Shown here: positions 37,310 to 50,278 of the stretch, piece after piece
Position numbering within the stretch: the first letter of the stretch is position 1
Layout of the letters: each line of letters opens with the position of its first letter
Assembly: GCA_024349245.1 (NCBI GenBank)
Contig: JALDNG010000519.1
Coordinates: forward strand, 86,069-150,068
Length of the DNA: 64,000 nt
Reading direction: 5' to 3'
Source: Neodontobutis hainanensis
Lineage: Eukaryota; Chordata; Actinopteri; Gobiiformes; Odontobutidae
Notes under the pieces: model-generated
Told to the model about the DNA's origin: nothing
Seen by the model: the letters and a program-made list of their open reading frames with translations, nothing else
Databases searched by the model: none
Position numbers and translations under genes: made by a program

Positions 37310-40155
37310 TATGTTGATAAGAAAAAATCTATGTTGAACCTCATTTGATTTTTTTGTAAAGTATTTTAAAATGAATGTTAATGTCTATAATTCCAACCTT
37401 GTTTCAAGGTAATGTTTAAAATTGTAATTTTGTGAATATTACTGTTTGTGGTTAATCATTGGAATTAATGAGTGTTTGTGTTTTCCTTCGAAGGTTTCGT
37501 TATAATTGTTGAGGAAAGTAAAACTGTTCTGTAAGCTTTTACCTTTTTATTTTTCTCATCAAAGACAAAAATAAATAATTTGCAAGAGTAATAAACGGAA
37601 ATATTTGAACTATGATCATCTAAAATGGTAGAAAAACTTCAAATAACGATATTTCCATTCATAAAGAATAGAATGACACTTTAAAATGAATCTAATTCAG
37701 GATATTTCTAACAATTTTATCAAGTGAAGTAATAACGATATTTTGGTTTTTTCATTTCATAACAGCAATTTTTTGAACAAAATCGTTTCTAAAAATAATT
37801 TTTAGGTTCAAAGTCCTTGCTATAAGTGGTTTTGATCAACATGAACTACGATTATTGAGCATATACAATATAATCACGCGCGTGCGTGTATATGTTTAAA
37901 ATGGTGAATATTTTTAGTTTTTTATTCTAATTAAAGATATTAATTGTACCCGTAATATTATTAATTTAAAAGGATCTCAAAAACGATTTGAGATAAAATT
38001 ATCTTTTATGATGTTAATAGCTTTATTGTAGGTATAAATTTATCTATTTATAATTTTTACGATAGAAAAGTGTTGTTGATATAATTAATTTTTTTATGTA
38101 AAGCTTCATCAAGAATTAATATATTCGCTTGATGATTTAAAATTCAAACTAAGATAAATAAATATTCTTTTCAAAATGATTGAACACTTTAATTCATTTC
38201 CGATTCGGCGTGGCGAATTTTCTTATAAAAGTCCATCCAGTTAATTTAATGAGAATTTATTTTTAATGGCGAGTTTTAAAATTAAATACTCGTTTGTGAA
38301 TTAAAACGTTACATTTATCGAATGAAAATATCACAAAAATTAAATAAACTATCGTTTTCATTGAAATCTCCGATATTATTTTAATCTTTAAAACCAAACT
38401 AAGACAAGAGAATCAAGTTAGCTATACTTTATAAAATTTATTAAAGTCAAAATTATCAACTTTCTTTTTTATTTAGACAAAAAATAAAGCGTTTTAGAAG
38501 AGGAAATATTTTTGATTGTATACATATACGATGAAAACCGAAGAAATATTAAAACTGGGTAATTTACTGTTTCATGAATTTAAAAATTTTTTAACTAAAA
38601 AGTTAAATTTTCGATTCATTTATAATTCCAATCAGAAACTAGTCTGCAGAATCGTCACTTGGGAAATAGTCTAAAATATGAGGAATGAATGTCATAAAAG
38701 CTTATTAAAACTGCCAAATTGATGGTTGATTGACTTTTTCATCTTCTGGTAACAATTATATGACATTAGATGTAAATTGTTGTCGCAGGCCGTTTTGATA
38801 CAAAACAAGAGGTTTATAGTGTTTTGCAGTGTCCGCAACTACTCATCATAAAATTTCAGAGCTTCCTTCTTGTAAAATTTTTCACTGATTATAACTTAAC
38901 TATTTTCTGAAGGTATTATTTCGATTTTCTCTCATAATTTTTGAAATAACTCGCTTAAGAAAGTTAATAAGAAATTTGAAAATAAACGCGTTAAAATCGT
39001 AATTTTTAATTTTGTTGGAAAATATCTCTTTATAACTTCGGCGATATTTTTTCCCTTTATCTTTCATTCACATTTTTAATTTTAAAACTTTACTGTTTTA
39101 TGAACAATTTTTGAGTCCATAGCCTTTAATGATGATATACCAAATCTCGAGTTTCAGGAATCAACTTTTTTCATCGCTCTCTTAGAATAACATAGAAATA
39201 GTGATCGAAAATCAGTGAATATCTTTTGAATGTCGCACATATGTGGATCAATTTTATTAACTTTTTAGAATCTCAAAAATTTTAGATTCATAACTCATAT
39301 TAACTTTTGTAAAAAGCATCAAACAATCTCTGAAAATTTTTCTTTTTACAAAGAAATCCGTATCAAAAATTTAAAACCATCATCTCAAAGAGCTGCTTTT
39401 ATACTAAATTGTAATTTATAATATGTCGAATAAAAAGAATAAAATCTTATATAACTTTAACGTTTCAACAGTAAAATCTTTTGATGTTAAATACGGGGCA
39501 AATTTATTCAGTTGTCAACGATTTTCTCCGGTAATTACCGAAGTGGTTTTAATTTATCTCCTTAGTTTTATGCGTTATTACGATGTTGATGTGTGAATCT
39601 TTCAACGACGCTGAAATGTTCAAATCAAGTTCGTTTTTTTAACATCGCAAGTTTTATTTTTCTATTTTGTGCATTCATTATCTCTTCGATGATAATTTAT
39701 CGATAAAAATGTTCTATTGTCGATTTTTAAAATAATCCTAGTATGAACTGAAGTTATTATCTATCCATAAGTTGACGAACAATTTTTACGCATACGCGGT
39801 GGTTATATTTAATTTTAAGATCAACAAAATAATCTTTGCCAAGGTTAACAATTTGTTCAGAATTTTATATTTTATATCACAAATTCATTCTTTAATTTCC
39901 TCTATTCCTGCATTTCACTCAAAGCCAAACACTTTTCATTCAAAGGATCCTCAATATTAGAAGGTAATCGCTCAAAATTTTCCCCATATGAGTTCCAGCC
40001 ACAGATTTTCGTTAGTTTCACCACCACTAACAATTATATTCTTTACACTGAAAAAAGGGGTTTCTCTGGGATTTAAAAAGAGAATAACCTGGAAGATATT
40101 GAAGTAAAAGAGATATATTTTAAACTCCTAAACCAATCCCAAATAGTGGTGAATT
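37310..40155. other. AT-rich region without supported genes
   Basis: Low-complexity sequence. A strong CG-rich motif (CACGCGCGTGCGTG, 37875-37888) is isolated within it. A weak open frame at 39772-39960 (+) was not called. Confidence 0.3.
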
Positions 40156-40160
40156 AATGA

Positions 40161-40460
40161 ATTCTTCACCCTAAAAATGGGAGTAAGAATGCCCGTAGTG
40201 ACACAAACGGTCTTCCCGTTTATCAGAGCTTCTTTGGACTTTTTGCCGTTTGCGGATTGTTCTTGAATTATGTGCTAAAACATATCCTCAATGTTAAACG
40301 TCGCTACTTCAGAATATACGTTAACAACGAAACCGTAAAACCGTCACAGAAGCTGAATCTTGGCTTTTACTTCTCACTTGGTGGGTCCGCTCACAACCTT
40401 GACCCGACTCCGTTAAAAAAAGAAATTGATAATTTTTTATGGCTCTCAACTTCCATATAA
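40161..40460 (+). CDS. Hypothetical membrane protein exon
   Basis: About 99 open codons follow an in-frame TGA, so this is probably an internal or last exon rather than a whole gene. It holds a polar start (HPKNGSKNARSDTNG), a hydrophobic segment (SFFGLFAVCGLFLNYVL) and a basic then polar tail (NVKRRYFRIYVNNETVKP, LGFYFSLGGSAHNLDP), and ends at TAA 40458-40460. An upstream coding-like piece at about 39988-40105 may be another exon. No family was recognised. Confidence 0.4.
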   Translation: MLHPKNGSKNARSDTNGLPVYQSFFGLFAVCGLFLNYVLKHILNVKRRYFRIYVNNETVKPSQKLNLGFYFSLGGSAHNLDPTPLKKEIDNFLWLSTSI

Positions 40461-40469
40461 ATTAATGTA

Positions 40470-41884
40470 TATGCTGCTCTAGCTCCTTACGTTATTTCTA
40501 CTCTCAGATACTAACGTTAAGTGCGTCAATATGTTATGGAATTGACGCATCGATCTGTCGATTGTATAAAAGAATAATTTGACCAAAATATATGACCGTA
40601 TCTAATTATAAATTTCTTCAAAGGAAACTTGGCACTCTTGATACACGTAAGTGAGCAAACGCTCTTTTCATAAATATTCCATTTTCAGCACTTTTTATCC
40701 ACACTATGATTGAAAAATGTCATTCATTTTTAAATATTTTAAATAATACTGTTTTATTGTCATATAGTTCCTACCAAGCATTAAAGGTATTGCAGGCTCA
40801 AAACGACCTATTACCTTTTCTACTGTTTTTTGTCATTTATTGTTTGAAATAAGATTGATATTTAAACCTTGTGTACTAAACCGAGTTCCCCCGAGATACT
40901 ACGTTTTAATCTGCCATGTCTTGAGTTACTTCATCGATAGTGTTTTCATTTTCCATCTGAGATACTTGAATCATGGCTGATTTAGAAAAAATGATAATTT
41001 GTGGGACCGAGTTAAGAATATTAAATTTTAATGTTCATAATGACCGGTCAATTTCGATATCTGTCGGTCAAGTGGTTCTTTCTTGGCATACCACGTGACT
41101 GGAATTTTTAAGGATATTCAAAATTTAATTTTAACTCTTTAAATTTCAGATTAAATTTTTATAGAGCCTGATTTGATCAAATTACTCATCACACATACTT
41201 ATGAAGATGATGTTGAGGGTTGTTGTCTTAGTTAAAAAATGATAAAATTTGTTGCAACGATTTTAAATTTTAACTATAAAACGTAATCTTTGTGAGGCTG
41301 TTGTGTATGTCAAACCCAACAATCAGATATGGTCCGGTTTGATGTTTACTATTGCGATCTAACGAAGTTAAAACCTGATTTAATTAATAAGCTTAAATTT
41401 AACGTCACTTATATTAAATTTATTTCGTTTTATATGGATGACATCTCCTTGGTAACTTTTTCAAATTGAGCTAACCTTAGGATTCTATCCAAATGAGCCT
41501 CTGTCAATTTAGCCATTTCCTAGTTTGACGCTCAACTTTATGAGGGAACCATTCGTTAAAACTCACCTCGTCTCATGTATATTGAGATTCTCATTGATTA
41601 CATATCTCGCCTATCTTATTCCCTTCAGTATAGTCTAAACTTGGAGAGATGATTATTCGGTAAGAAAAGAAAAAATAATCTATTTTATAATCTTACTGTG
41701 TTAAAGTTTAATTTTCAGGAAAAAAATTTTAAGTGTGACAAATTTTCACCATTTTAAAAATTCACCTGCGTACTGTGGGGTAAGCCAATATATGCTATTT
41801 TATGCCAGTCAACATGGAATTGTCTCATGAAAAATAAGTTTAATCAAATTTTTTTAAAATTAAAATTATGCTGTTTCATAAGTG
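40470..41884. other. AT-rich region with conflicting short open frames
   Basis: Short coding-like stretches occur on both strands: a plus frame starting MADLEKMIICGTELR near 40973, an overlapping minus frame ending ENENTIDEVTQDMAD, and a minus frame MAKLTEAHLDRILR from 41516. None could be extended or recognised. Confidence 0.3.
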
Positions 41885-43544
41885 TAGTGACATAAAGCTT
41901 GTTGGTGAGCCTCAAAATAATCCTTAAATAGTATATGAAAAATTTATTTTCGCATATAAAATTTCAATACTATTCTCACTCATTTTAACAATTTAAGATA
42001 ATTTCAAACACCTCAGTCTGAAAATTGTGCGATATGTTTTGACGAATTTTTATATATGAACCTTAATTTTATACTTTGAAAGAGAATTGATCCAGACATA
42101 TTTGTTGATCATAATGCCCAAGTGGATCGTGTTAAAAATAAATCAATTTACCAATATTTAGTATCTTGAGACGGGTGTGTTGTGTAGATAACCATGCCGC
42201 GGCGTTTAATACCCCACCTGCCAAGAAAGGCACTACTTAATTCAATTTTATCCTCTTACTTTCGATAAAATCCGTAAAATATAAATCGAATAAGGAGGAT
42301 AAACCTCGCCGATATAAACTCAAGAACGTTCGAATAAGATAATTGGTTAAAAAATAAACCAGTAAAAATGTAGCTCTTCTCCGTACATATTTTAACAGGG
42401 CCTCCTCACGAGATTAGGTTTTATTTTTTGCGTTCATGATTTTTGAGTTGAAAGAAAAATAATTGGTTCATGAAAATAAATGAGCCTCTTATAATTTATC
42501 TCAGATTTGAATTGGTTATACAGTTGATGTGATATAAGTTAATTTTAAGGTCTGGTTCAAAAACAGCAAGAACAAACAAACATGCTCTGTTGAAACGGAA
42601 AATGCCGAAGTATTTCATCTGGGGATTAAATTAAAAATATATTCGTTTCTCAAACCAGTATGAGAAATAATAAAAGTATGAAAGGGATCAACATGAAATG
42701 CTTTTTCAAAAATTTAGTGACATAAAGCTTGTTGGTGAGCCTCAAAATAATCCTTAAATAGTATATGAAAAATTTATTTTCGCATATAAAATTTCAATAC
42801 TATTCTCACTCATTTTAACAATTTAAGATAATTTCAAACACCTCAGTCTGAAAATTGTGCGATATGTTTTGACGAATTTTTATATATGAACCTTAATTTT
42901 ATACTTTGAAAGAGAATTGATCCAGACATATTTGTTGATCATAATGCCCAAGTGGATCGTGTTAAAAATAAATCAATTTACCAATATTTAGTATCTTGAG
43001 ACGGGTGTGTTGTGTAGATAACCATGCCGCGGCGTTTAATACCCCACCTGCCAAGAAAGGCACTACTTAATTCAATTTTATCCTCTTACTTTCGATAAAA
43101 TCCGTAAAATATAAATCGAATAAGGAGGATAAACCTCGCCGATATAAACTCAAGAACGTTCGAATAAGATAATTGGTTAAAAAATAAACCAGTAAAAATG
43201 TAGCTCTTCTCCGTACATATTTTAACAGGGCCTCCTCACGAGATTAGGTTTTATTTTTTGCGTTCATGATTTTTGAGTTGAAAGAAAAATAATTGGTTCA
43301 TGAAAATAAATGAGCCTCTTATAATTTATCTCAGATTTGAATTGGTTATACAGTTGATGTGATATAAGTTAATTTTAAGGTCTGGTTCAAAAACAGCAAG
43401 AACAAACAAACATGCTCTGTTGAAACGGAAAATGCCGAAGTATTTCATCTGGGGATTAAATTAAAAATATATTCGTTTCTCAAACCAGTATGAGAAATAA
43501 TAAAAGTATGAAAGGGATCAACATGAAATGCTTTTTCAAAAATT
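41885..43544. repeat. Perfect 830-bp tandem duplication
   Basis: Two head-to-tail copies, 41885-42714 and 42715-43544, with a constant offset of 830 bp. No difference was noticed in spot checks along the whole unit, including A/T runs. The unit has no ORF over 60 codons, but on the plus strand it contains a 37-codon open stretch starting VWFKNSKNK (42550 and 43380) and a short CAICFDEF-containing frame after a CTCAG (from 42017 and 42847). Confidence 0.95.
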
Positions 43545-44665
43545 TATGCGATAACTTTCCCGTCATAAAAGTTTATTATGTAAAGAGATATCGTAAATAT
43601 TTGCTCTACGCTAATATATACAAACCCTTGAGTAGCTTTCACACAAAACGATAAATCAAAGCACATTAAAAAGTTGGTATGAACTGCTTAAAATATGTTT
43701 TCCATATACTGAGCAAGCGTCAACTTATATGAGAAATACATGCCAGTGTGTAAGACAATTTGGAAAGTTTATAAATGAGACTTCTCTGGCCATTTTTTAT
43801 TTGGAAAAAGTTATTAAATTTTTATGAAAATATACCAGCTCGTGGTTCGGGTTAATAAATTAGGAATATGGTACTTTTTATAAAATTAATAATATTTCAA
43901 CTTTCAAAAAGTATAAATTGATAAAAAAATAACTTTTTCTTGAAATTTAAGAATCTTGAGAGATATATTGTAGTTCAAAAATTATAATTGCAAGGTTTAA
44001 ATGTTGGCGTTTTGCAAATATCTTGTTAATTTATACTTGGTATAATCTAAATTTTTTTTAAAAAACATTTGAATTTAAACAACAAAACCCAACATTTCAA
44101 ATTTTTGTCTTAATATGAAAATCAAGATAGAAGTTATTTTTTATTCTATACCTAAATACACAAGCATCGCATAAAATTTTCGTAATTTTTTTATTCGTAG
44201 ATTTTAAGGAATTTTTCAATCAAGGTACAACATTAATCAGAGCATATCAAGATAGAAAAGACATAAAATAAACGCGCTTGCTCAAATAAAAGTAATACAA
44301 GCCGACTGTCCTACAAAAATTTTTTCCTATTTAGCGATGTGAGCTAACGTTTCGATCTAAATATGGGCTTTTTCGATAGGTACAGTTATTTATTGGATAT
44401 TCTCAAAAATGAAAATGACAATTTTTATCAGCATTTACATCTAAAAAGTGTTATGTAGAGAGAAAAATTATTTTGAAAATGAAAATAAAATTTTAAACAT
44501 ATTATTTCGTATAAACAGAATTAGGGAAAATTGAGTTAAAATTTAATTTTGTTGAGAAGATAAAATCGATATATTTCATCATAAAATGCTAAAAATCACG
44601 AGGCTGGAAAATATCAAAAGATTATAATAGAGAGATATGTATATTAATCAAATAATTGCATCAAA
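43545..44665. other. AT-rich intergenic region
   Basis: Stop-rich in all frames; it includes the likely 3' UTR of the claudin-like gene. Nothing else seen. Confidence 0.35.
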
Positions 44666-44671
44666 ATTTTA

Positions 44672-45265
44672 TCATTTGAGCCAAGCTCTTGCAAATTCGA
44701 ATGAAACTATGAAAGTTGAATATATCAGTGAGAACCAAACAAAGAGAGCGTTGAAATTAGAGCTAAGAGTCGATTTTGGTTCGCTGAAGCCACAAAAATT
44801 CTACTCATGAGACAGGTTTACAATTTGATTCAGACTCCCGTATGCTTCTATCGATGCAATTATTAATAGAATCAGAAAACCCACTAAATATAGTAATCTG
44901 ACAAGCTACAGGCGATTATTTCCCAGAGGGGTTGTAATATCCGGAGTTTTCCAAAGTAAAGGTATGCGCCACGCATTCCGATCGACATAAGTATGGCAAG
45001 AATAGAGGTCACTCCAATGAATCGGAAACGAATGAATTGATCTGTGAGATTAAAACAACCAACCATCCGTGATTTTCAACGGCTGGCAATTACCATTTAT
45101 GCAGAACGAGAACATCCCTATCTCTTTCTCAACTTCACCAGTTGAAGTGACGCATTTATACCACTTTCGTGTGATCAAAGTTGACAAAATCAAACATGCT
45201 ACCACTGTGTGAATGATTAAAATGAAAATATCAACATAAATAATACTACGCTTAAATGTTCTCAT
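44672..45265 (-). CDS. Four-transmembrane claudin/PMP22-like protein
   Basis: ATG at 45265, TGA at 44672-44674. Removing introns of 22, 26 and 21 nt gives 174 codons. Topology: TM1 (about residues 8-31, IIYVDIFILIIHTVVACLIL); a first extracellular loop with Trp35, then GMFSFC and a second Cys five residues later (Cys55, Cys60), the arrangement of the claudin signature W...GLW..C...C; TM2 (FIGVTSILAILMSIGM); TM3 (ALGFLILLIIASIEAYG); and TM4 (ALFVWFSLIYSTFIVSFEF). The three splices each restore a membrane segment that the unspliced frame would break. Members of this superfamily (claudins, PMP22/EMP, VAB-9 and Clc-like) form or regulate cell junctions. Assignment is to the superfamily only; the exact subfamily is unresolved. 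Confidence 0.82.
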
Positions 45266-45731
45266 GAATTTGACTTGGAAAATAGTTTTTCTGATAAAAC
45301 AAAATATATTTTGATGAGTTCACGAAGATTAGCGAGTATACTGAATTTTACTCTTTTACGATACTTTGGAGGATAAAAATTCGCCGTTTCAAAAACTTCC
45401 TTAAATATGTATTAATTTATGACATCTTCTTTCACTGATCGTTTTGCTTTTGTAAATTATAAAAGTATGATACGATGTGTTATTTTTTAAATATCCAAGT
45501 GTGAATAAGTTAAATTATTTTGTTATCAAAATAAATAACCTGATATACTCTACGTATTAAGATGTTTATCGAGCATGGTAATGTATTATTTTGTGACGAA
45601 ATCAGATTCAGCTTTATTCAAGTGAACTTATCTTGTGGGTAAGAATACTTTTTTTAGTTTTTATCTGGGAAACAGTGTTTTCAGAAAGTATCATATTATT
45701 TTTACCCGAATGCTGGCGAACACAATTTATT

Positions 45732-48700
45732 AGGTACTTATTATGGGTTGTAGATTAGACCCTTCATAAAATATTTGTGACTGAAATTTTTTCGATACGA
45801 ATATAAAATGAAAAATATCAATATTTAACATGGAATTCCTGACTTGACGCTCTATTCGTACATTACACATTAAATTCTCTAAAAATTGGTATTCTTCGGC
45901 CGTTAATTATACTTTTTAAAGTAGAACAACAAGGTTTGTAGATTTCATAAAATATAACTATATTTATGAAAAATTTGCATTATAATTCAGTTATCAAATA
46001 TGAACGAGGAAAAACGTACGGGAGTGACATATTTTGTTTTTGGTTAACTCATTTGTTGAATTAAAACGGAACTACCTTTTAACACGTTGAAATAAATTCC
46101 CTTCTTTCAACGTATCCATGTTTGGCATTATAAGAACACGTTCAGTTTTTTTTATTCGTTTTGAATTCTGCTGATATTGCCAATCATTATTGAAATTTTT
46201 TCATTTTTGTTTCAGGTGATTTTTAAAAACAAGAAAATAATAATTACGTGGAGAATTAAATTTAAAATTAGGTCAATATTAAATTCGATGTTGTTAAACA
46301 CTCCCAACTTTAGACAACATTTCCAAATAATTAATTTCATCAAACAGATGTGAACGGCAAAACTATAAATATATTAAAAGTGTGATCTTCTGAAAAAAAG
46401 AAACTTCGCCACTTATGTCGTAACATTAAAAAATATCATTTGAATAGAAAAAAAATAACTGAGTTTGAGACATTTACATCGAAGGAACAAAACTCTGAAA
46501 AATAAGATTTAATCCAATTTTCTATTTTTGAGATGTTACTGATATTTTTTGTAAAAGTATTAAATTTTTAATTTTTTAAAGCCCGCTTATAATACAGGTA
46601 CACAACACGTTCATTCTTCTTGCAAATATTTTCATATAATCTCATGATTTGAAAAATGAATTTTATAAAATAAATATATTAAAAGAATGAGGGTATTCTT
46701 AATAAGAAAAAATTTGATTTTGAAATGAAAAATAAAATATAACATGAATTCTACTTAAAAAATTTTTAAGCTTAATTTTTGTTAAGATTAAAATAATATC
46801 GAGACAACATATTCCAGTTGAAAAATCCATGATATAAATATTTTTCTCACCAATATATTTCAAAAAATTTTTACAGAATTTTAATCAATCACCTGGTTTC
46901 CGTAAATTACGAAATTATTTCAAAATTTTCGAACATTTGACATCCTTTTACCATACGTCGTACAAGGTGCTAGCGTCCGATCCCAGGCACAGATAAAGAT
47001 CGTTCATTTTCATCGAATTTCGTGTTTTGTGATTTTAGATTAATTCAGTAGATTTTGAATAAACAAAGGAAACTCAAGAGTTTCCCATTTTAGATGAGCA
47101 TAACTACAGATCGGGGAAATGCGCATGCTTAAAACAGATATAATCATTTTTACCACAGTAAGATAGGCTCATTTGTTTAAAAGTCAGGAATAAATGATTA
47201 AAACACCCGTTATCTTATTAAAGTATTGAAATTCATGATGACTCGACCAACTTAATGCGGTTTTGCCAGAATGCCATTAGCTTATTCCCTGTGCAAGATG
47301 AAAGAAGCTGAAATATTTCCTTTGAGGCCTTCCGTGAACTAACATGTTTTGTTCGCAGGACATACGAATGGGGAATAAATGGAGTAGATTCGAAAAAACG
47401 TTTTTCACAAAATTTTCCGACTTTTTCTGAACACAGATTTCTTCAAAAGATCATGATGATGGATTTTTCTTCAAAACACAGATATCGTAATCATGCAGAT
47501 GACAAAGAAAGGGAATGTTATTTTTAAATACAAAAGAACACGTGCCTAATGTTAAAATTCAAATTGAAAATAGATCTACGGGTTTTCAAAAATGTAATTT
47601 TTGATTATGAGGTAAAAATCAAAAATGAAGTGAGAGAGAGAGTAAATTTCAGGAAAAATTTTATTTATAACTCATAGTTTATGGAAGATTTTACGTTAGA
47701 GTTACATTTTAATTTTTCAGATGCTTTAAAGTAAATTTGGTATAAATTAAATTTTAAAATTTTTCGCATTTCTTAGTTTTAATCTTATTCATAATTTATA
47801 GGAAAACTTTATAAATATTTAACGCACGCGCTTTGACTTTTGTTATTACAACGTTTTATCATTCTTTTTCAAAATAAAACATTACTTCGCCATCATATAT
47901 TTATGAGATATATCCAGGTTAGTACCAATCTCTTAGGTAAGAATTTTGTTTTACCATGTTGATGTCGACTCCAAAAATAAAGACATATTTTAACGTAAAC
48001 AACCGATTAGGTACTTATTATGGGTTGTAGATTAGACCCTTCATAAAATATTTGTGACTGAAATTTTTTCGATACGAATATAAAATGAAAAATATCAATA
48101 TTTAACATGGAATTCCTGACTTGACGCTCTATTCGTACATTACACATTAAATTCTCTAAAAATTGGTATTCTTCGGCCGTTAATTATACTTTTAAAGTAG
48201 AACAACAAGGTTTGTAGATTTCATAAAATATAACTATATTTATGAAAAATTTGCATTATAATTCAGTTATCAAATATGAACGAGGAAAAACGTACGGGAG
48301 TGACATATATTTTGTTTTTGGTTAACTCATTTGTTGAATTAAAACGGAACTACCTTTAACACGTTGAAATAAATTCCCTTCTTTCAACGTATCCATGTTT
48401 GGCATTATAAGAACACGTTCAGTTTTTTTATTCGTTTTGAATTCTGCTGATATTGCCAATCATTATTGAAATTTTTCATTTTTGTTTCAGGTGATTTTAA
48501 AAACAAGAAAATAATAATTACGTGGAGAATTAAATTTAAAATTAGGTCAATATTAAATTCGATGTTGTTAAACACTCCCAACTTTAGACAACATTTCCAA
48601 ATAATTAATTTCATCAAACAGATGTGAACGGCAAAACTATAAATATATTAAAAGTGTGATCTTCTGAAAAAGAAACTTCGCCACTTATGTCGTAACATTA

Positions 48701-50278
48701 AAAATATCATTTGAATAGAAAAAAATAACTGAGTTTGAGACATTTACATCGAAGGAACAAAACTCTGAAAAATAAGATTTAATCCAATTTTCTATTTTTG
48801 AGATGTTACTGATATTTTTTGTAAAAGTATTAAATTTTTAATTTTTAAAGCCCGCTTATAATACAGGTACACAACACGTTCATTCTTCTTGCAAATATTT
48901 TCATATAATCTCATGATTTGAAAAATGAATTTTATAAAATAAATATATTAAAAGAATGAGGGTATTCTTAATAAGAAAAAATTTGATTTTGAAATGAAAA
49001 ATAAAATATAACATGAATTCTACTTAAAAAATTTTTAAGCTTAATTTTTGTTAAGATTAAAATAATATCGAGACAACATATTCCAGTTGAAAAATCCATG
49101 ATATAAATATTTTTCTCACCAATATATTTCAAAAAATTTTTACAGAATTTTAATCAATCACCTGGTTTCCGTAAATTACGAAATTATTTCAAAATTTTCG
49201 AACATTTGACATCCTTTTACCATACGTCGTACAAGGTGCTAGCGTCCGATCCCAGGCACAGATAAAGATCGTTCATTTTCATCGAATTTCGTGTTTTGTG
49301 ATTTTAGATTAATTCAGTAGATTTTGAATAAACAAAGGAAACTCAAGAGTTTCCCATTTTAGATGAGCATAACTACAGATCGGGGAAATGCGCATGCTTA
49401 AAACAGATATAATCATTTTTACCACAGTAAGATAGGCTCATTTGTTTAAAAGTCAGGAATAAATGATTAAAACACCCGTTATCTTATTAAAGTATTGAAA
49501 TTCATGATGACTCGACCAACTTAATGCGGTTTTGCCAGAATGCCATTAGCTTATTCCCTGTGCAAGATGAAAGAAGCTGAAATATTTCCTTTGAGGCCTT
49601 CCGTGAACTAACATGTTTTGTCTGCAGGACATACGAATGGGGAATAAATGGAGTAGATTCGAAAAAACGTTTTTCACAAAATTTTCCGACTTTTTCTGAA
49701 CACAGATTTCTTCAAAAGATCATGATGATGGATTTTTCTTCAAAACACAGATATCGTAATCATGCAGATGACAAAGAAAGGGAATGTTATTTTTAAATAC
49801 AAAAGAACACGTGCCTAATGTTAAAATTCAAATTGAAAATAGATCTACGGGTTTTCAAAAATGTAATTTTGATTATGAGGTAAAAATCAAAAATGAAGTG
49901 AGAGAGAGAGTAAATTTCAGGAAAAATTTTATTTATAACTCATAGTTTATGGAAGATTTTACGTTAGAGTTACATTTTAATTTTTCAGATGCTTTAAAAG
50001 TAAATTTGGTATAAATTAAATTTTAAAATTTTTCGCATTTCTTAGTTTTAATCTTATTCATAATTTATAGGAAAACTTTATAAATATTTAACGCACGCGC
50101 TTTGACTTTTGTTATTACAACGTTTTTATCATTCTTTTTCAAAATAAAACATTACTTCGCCATCATATATTTATGAGATATATCCAGGTTAGTACCAATC
50201 TCTTAGGTAAGAATTTTGTTTTACCATGTTGATGTCGACTCCAAAAATAAAGACATATTTTAACGTAAACAACCGATT
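45732..50278. repeat. 2.27-kb tandem duplication with homopolymer-length differences
   Basis: Copy 1 is 45732-48008 (2277 bp) and copy 2 is 48009-50278 (2270 bp). The differences noticed are single-base changes in A or T run lengths, one 2-bp TA gain and one TC/CT swap near 47352 versus 49621; their net effect is -7 bp, exactly the length difference. No convincing gene lies inside. The ORF at 48405-48617 exists only because of run-length changes. Each copy contains NRF1-like CG-rich motifs (ACGCACGCGC and ATGCGCATGC). The pattern fits long-read consensus noise on a recent or falsely duplicated segment. Confidence 0.95.

Noticed and set aside
40973..41095. Plus-strand MADLEKMIICG frame and the overlapping minus-strand frame ending ENENTIDEVTQDMAD
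   Set aside because: Both look coding-like but overlap on opposite strands, and neither could be extended or recognised.
41400..41516. Minus-strand MAKLTEAHLDRILR frame with a possible 20-nt intron
   Set aside because: Several alternative splices keep different frames open and none gives a recognised protein.
48405..48617. 70-codon minus-strand ORF in copy 2 of the 2.27-kb duplication
   Set aside because: Open only because of homopolymer-length differences; absent from copy 1.
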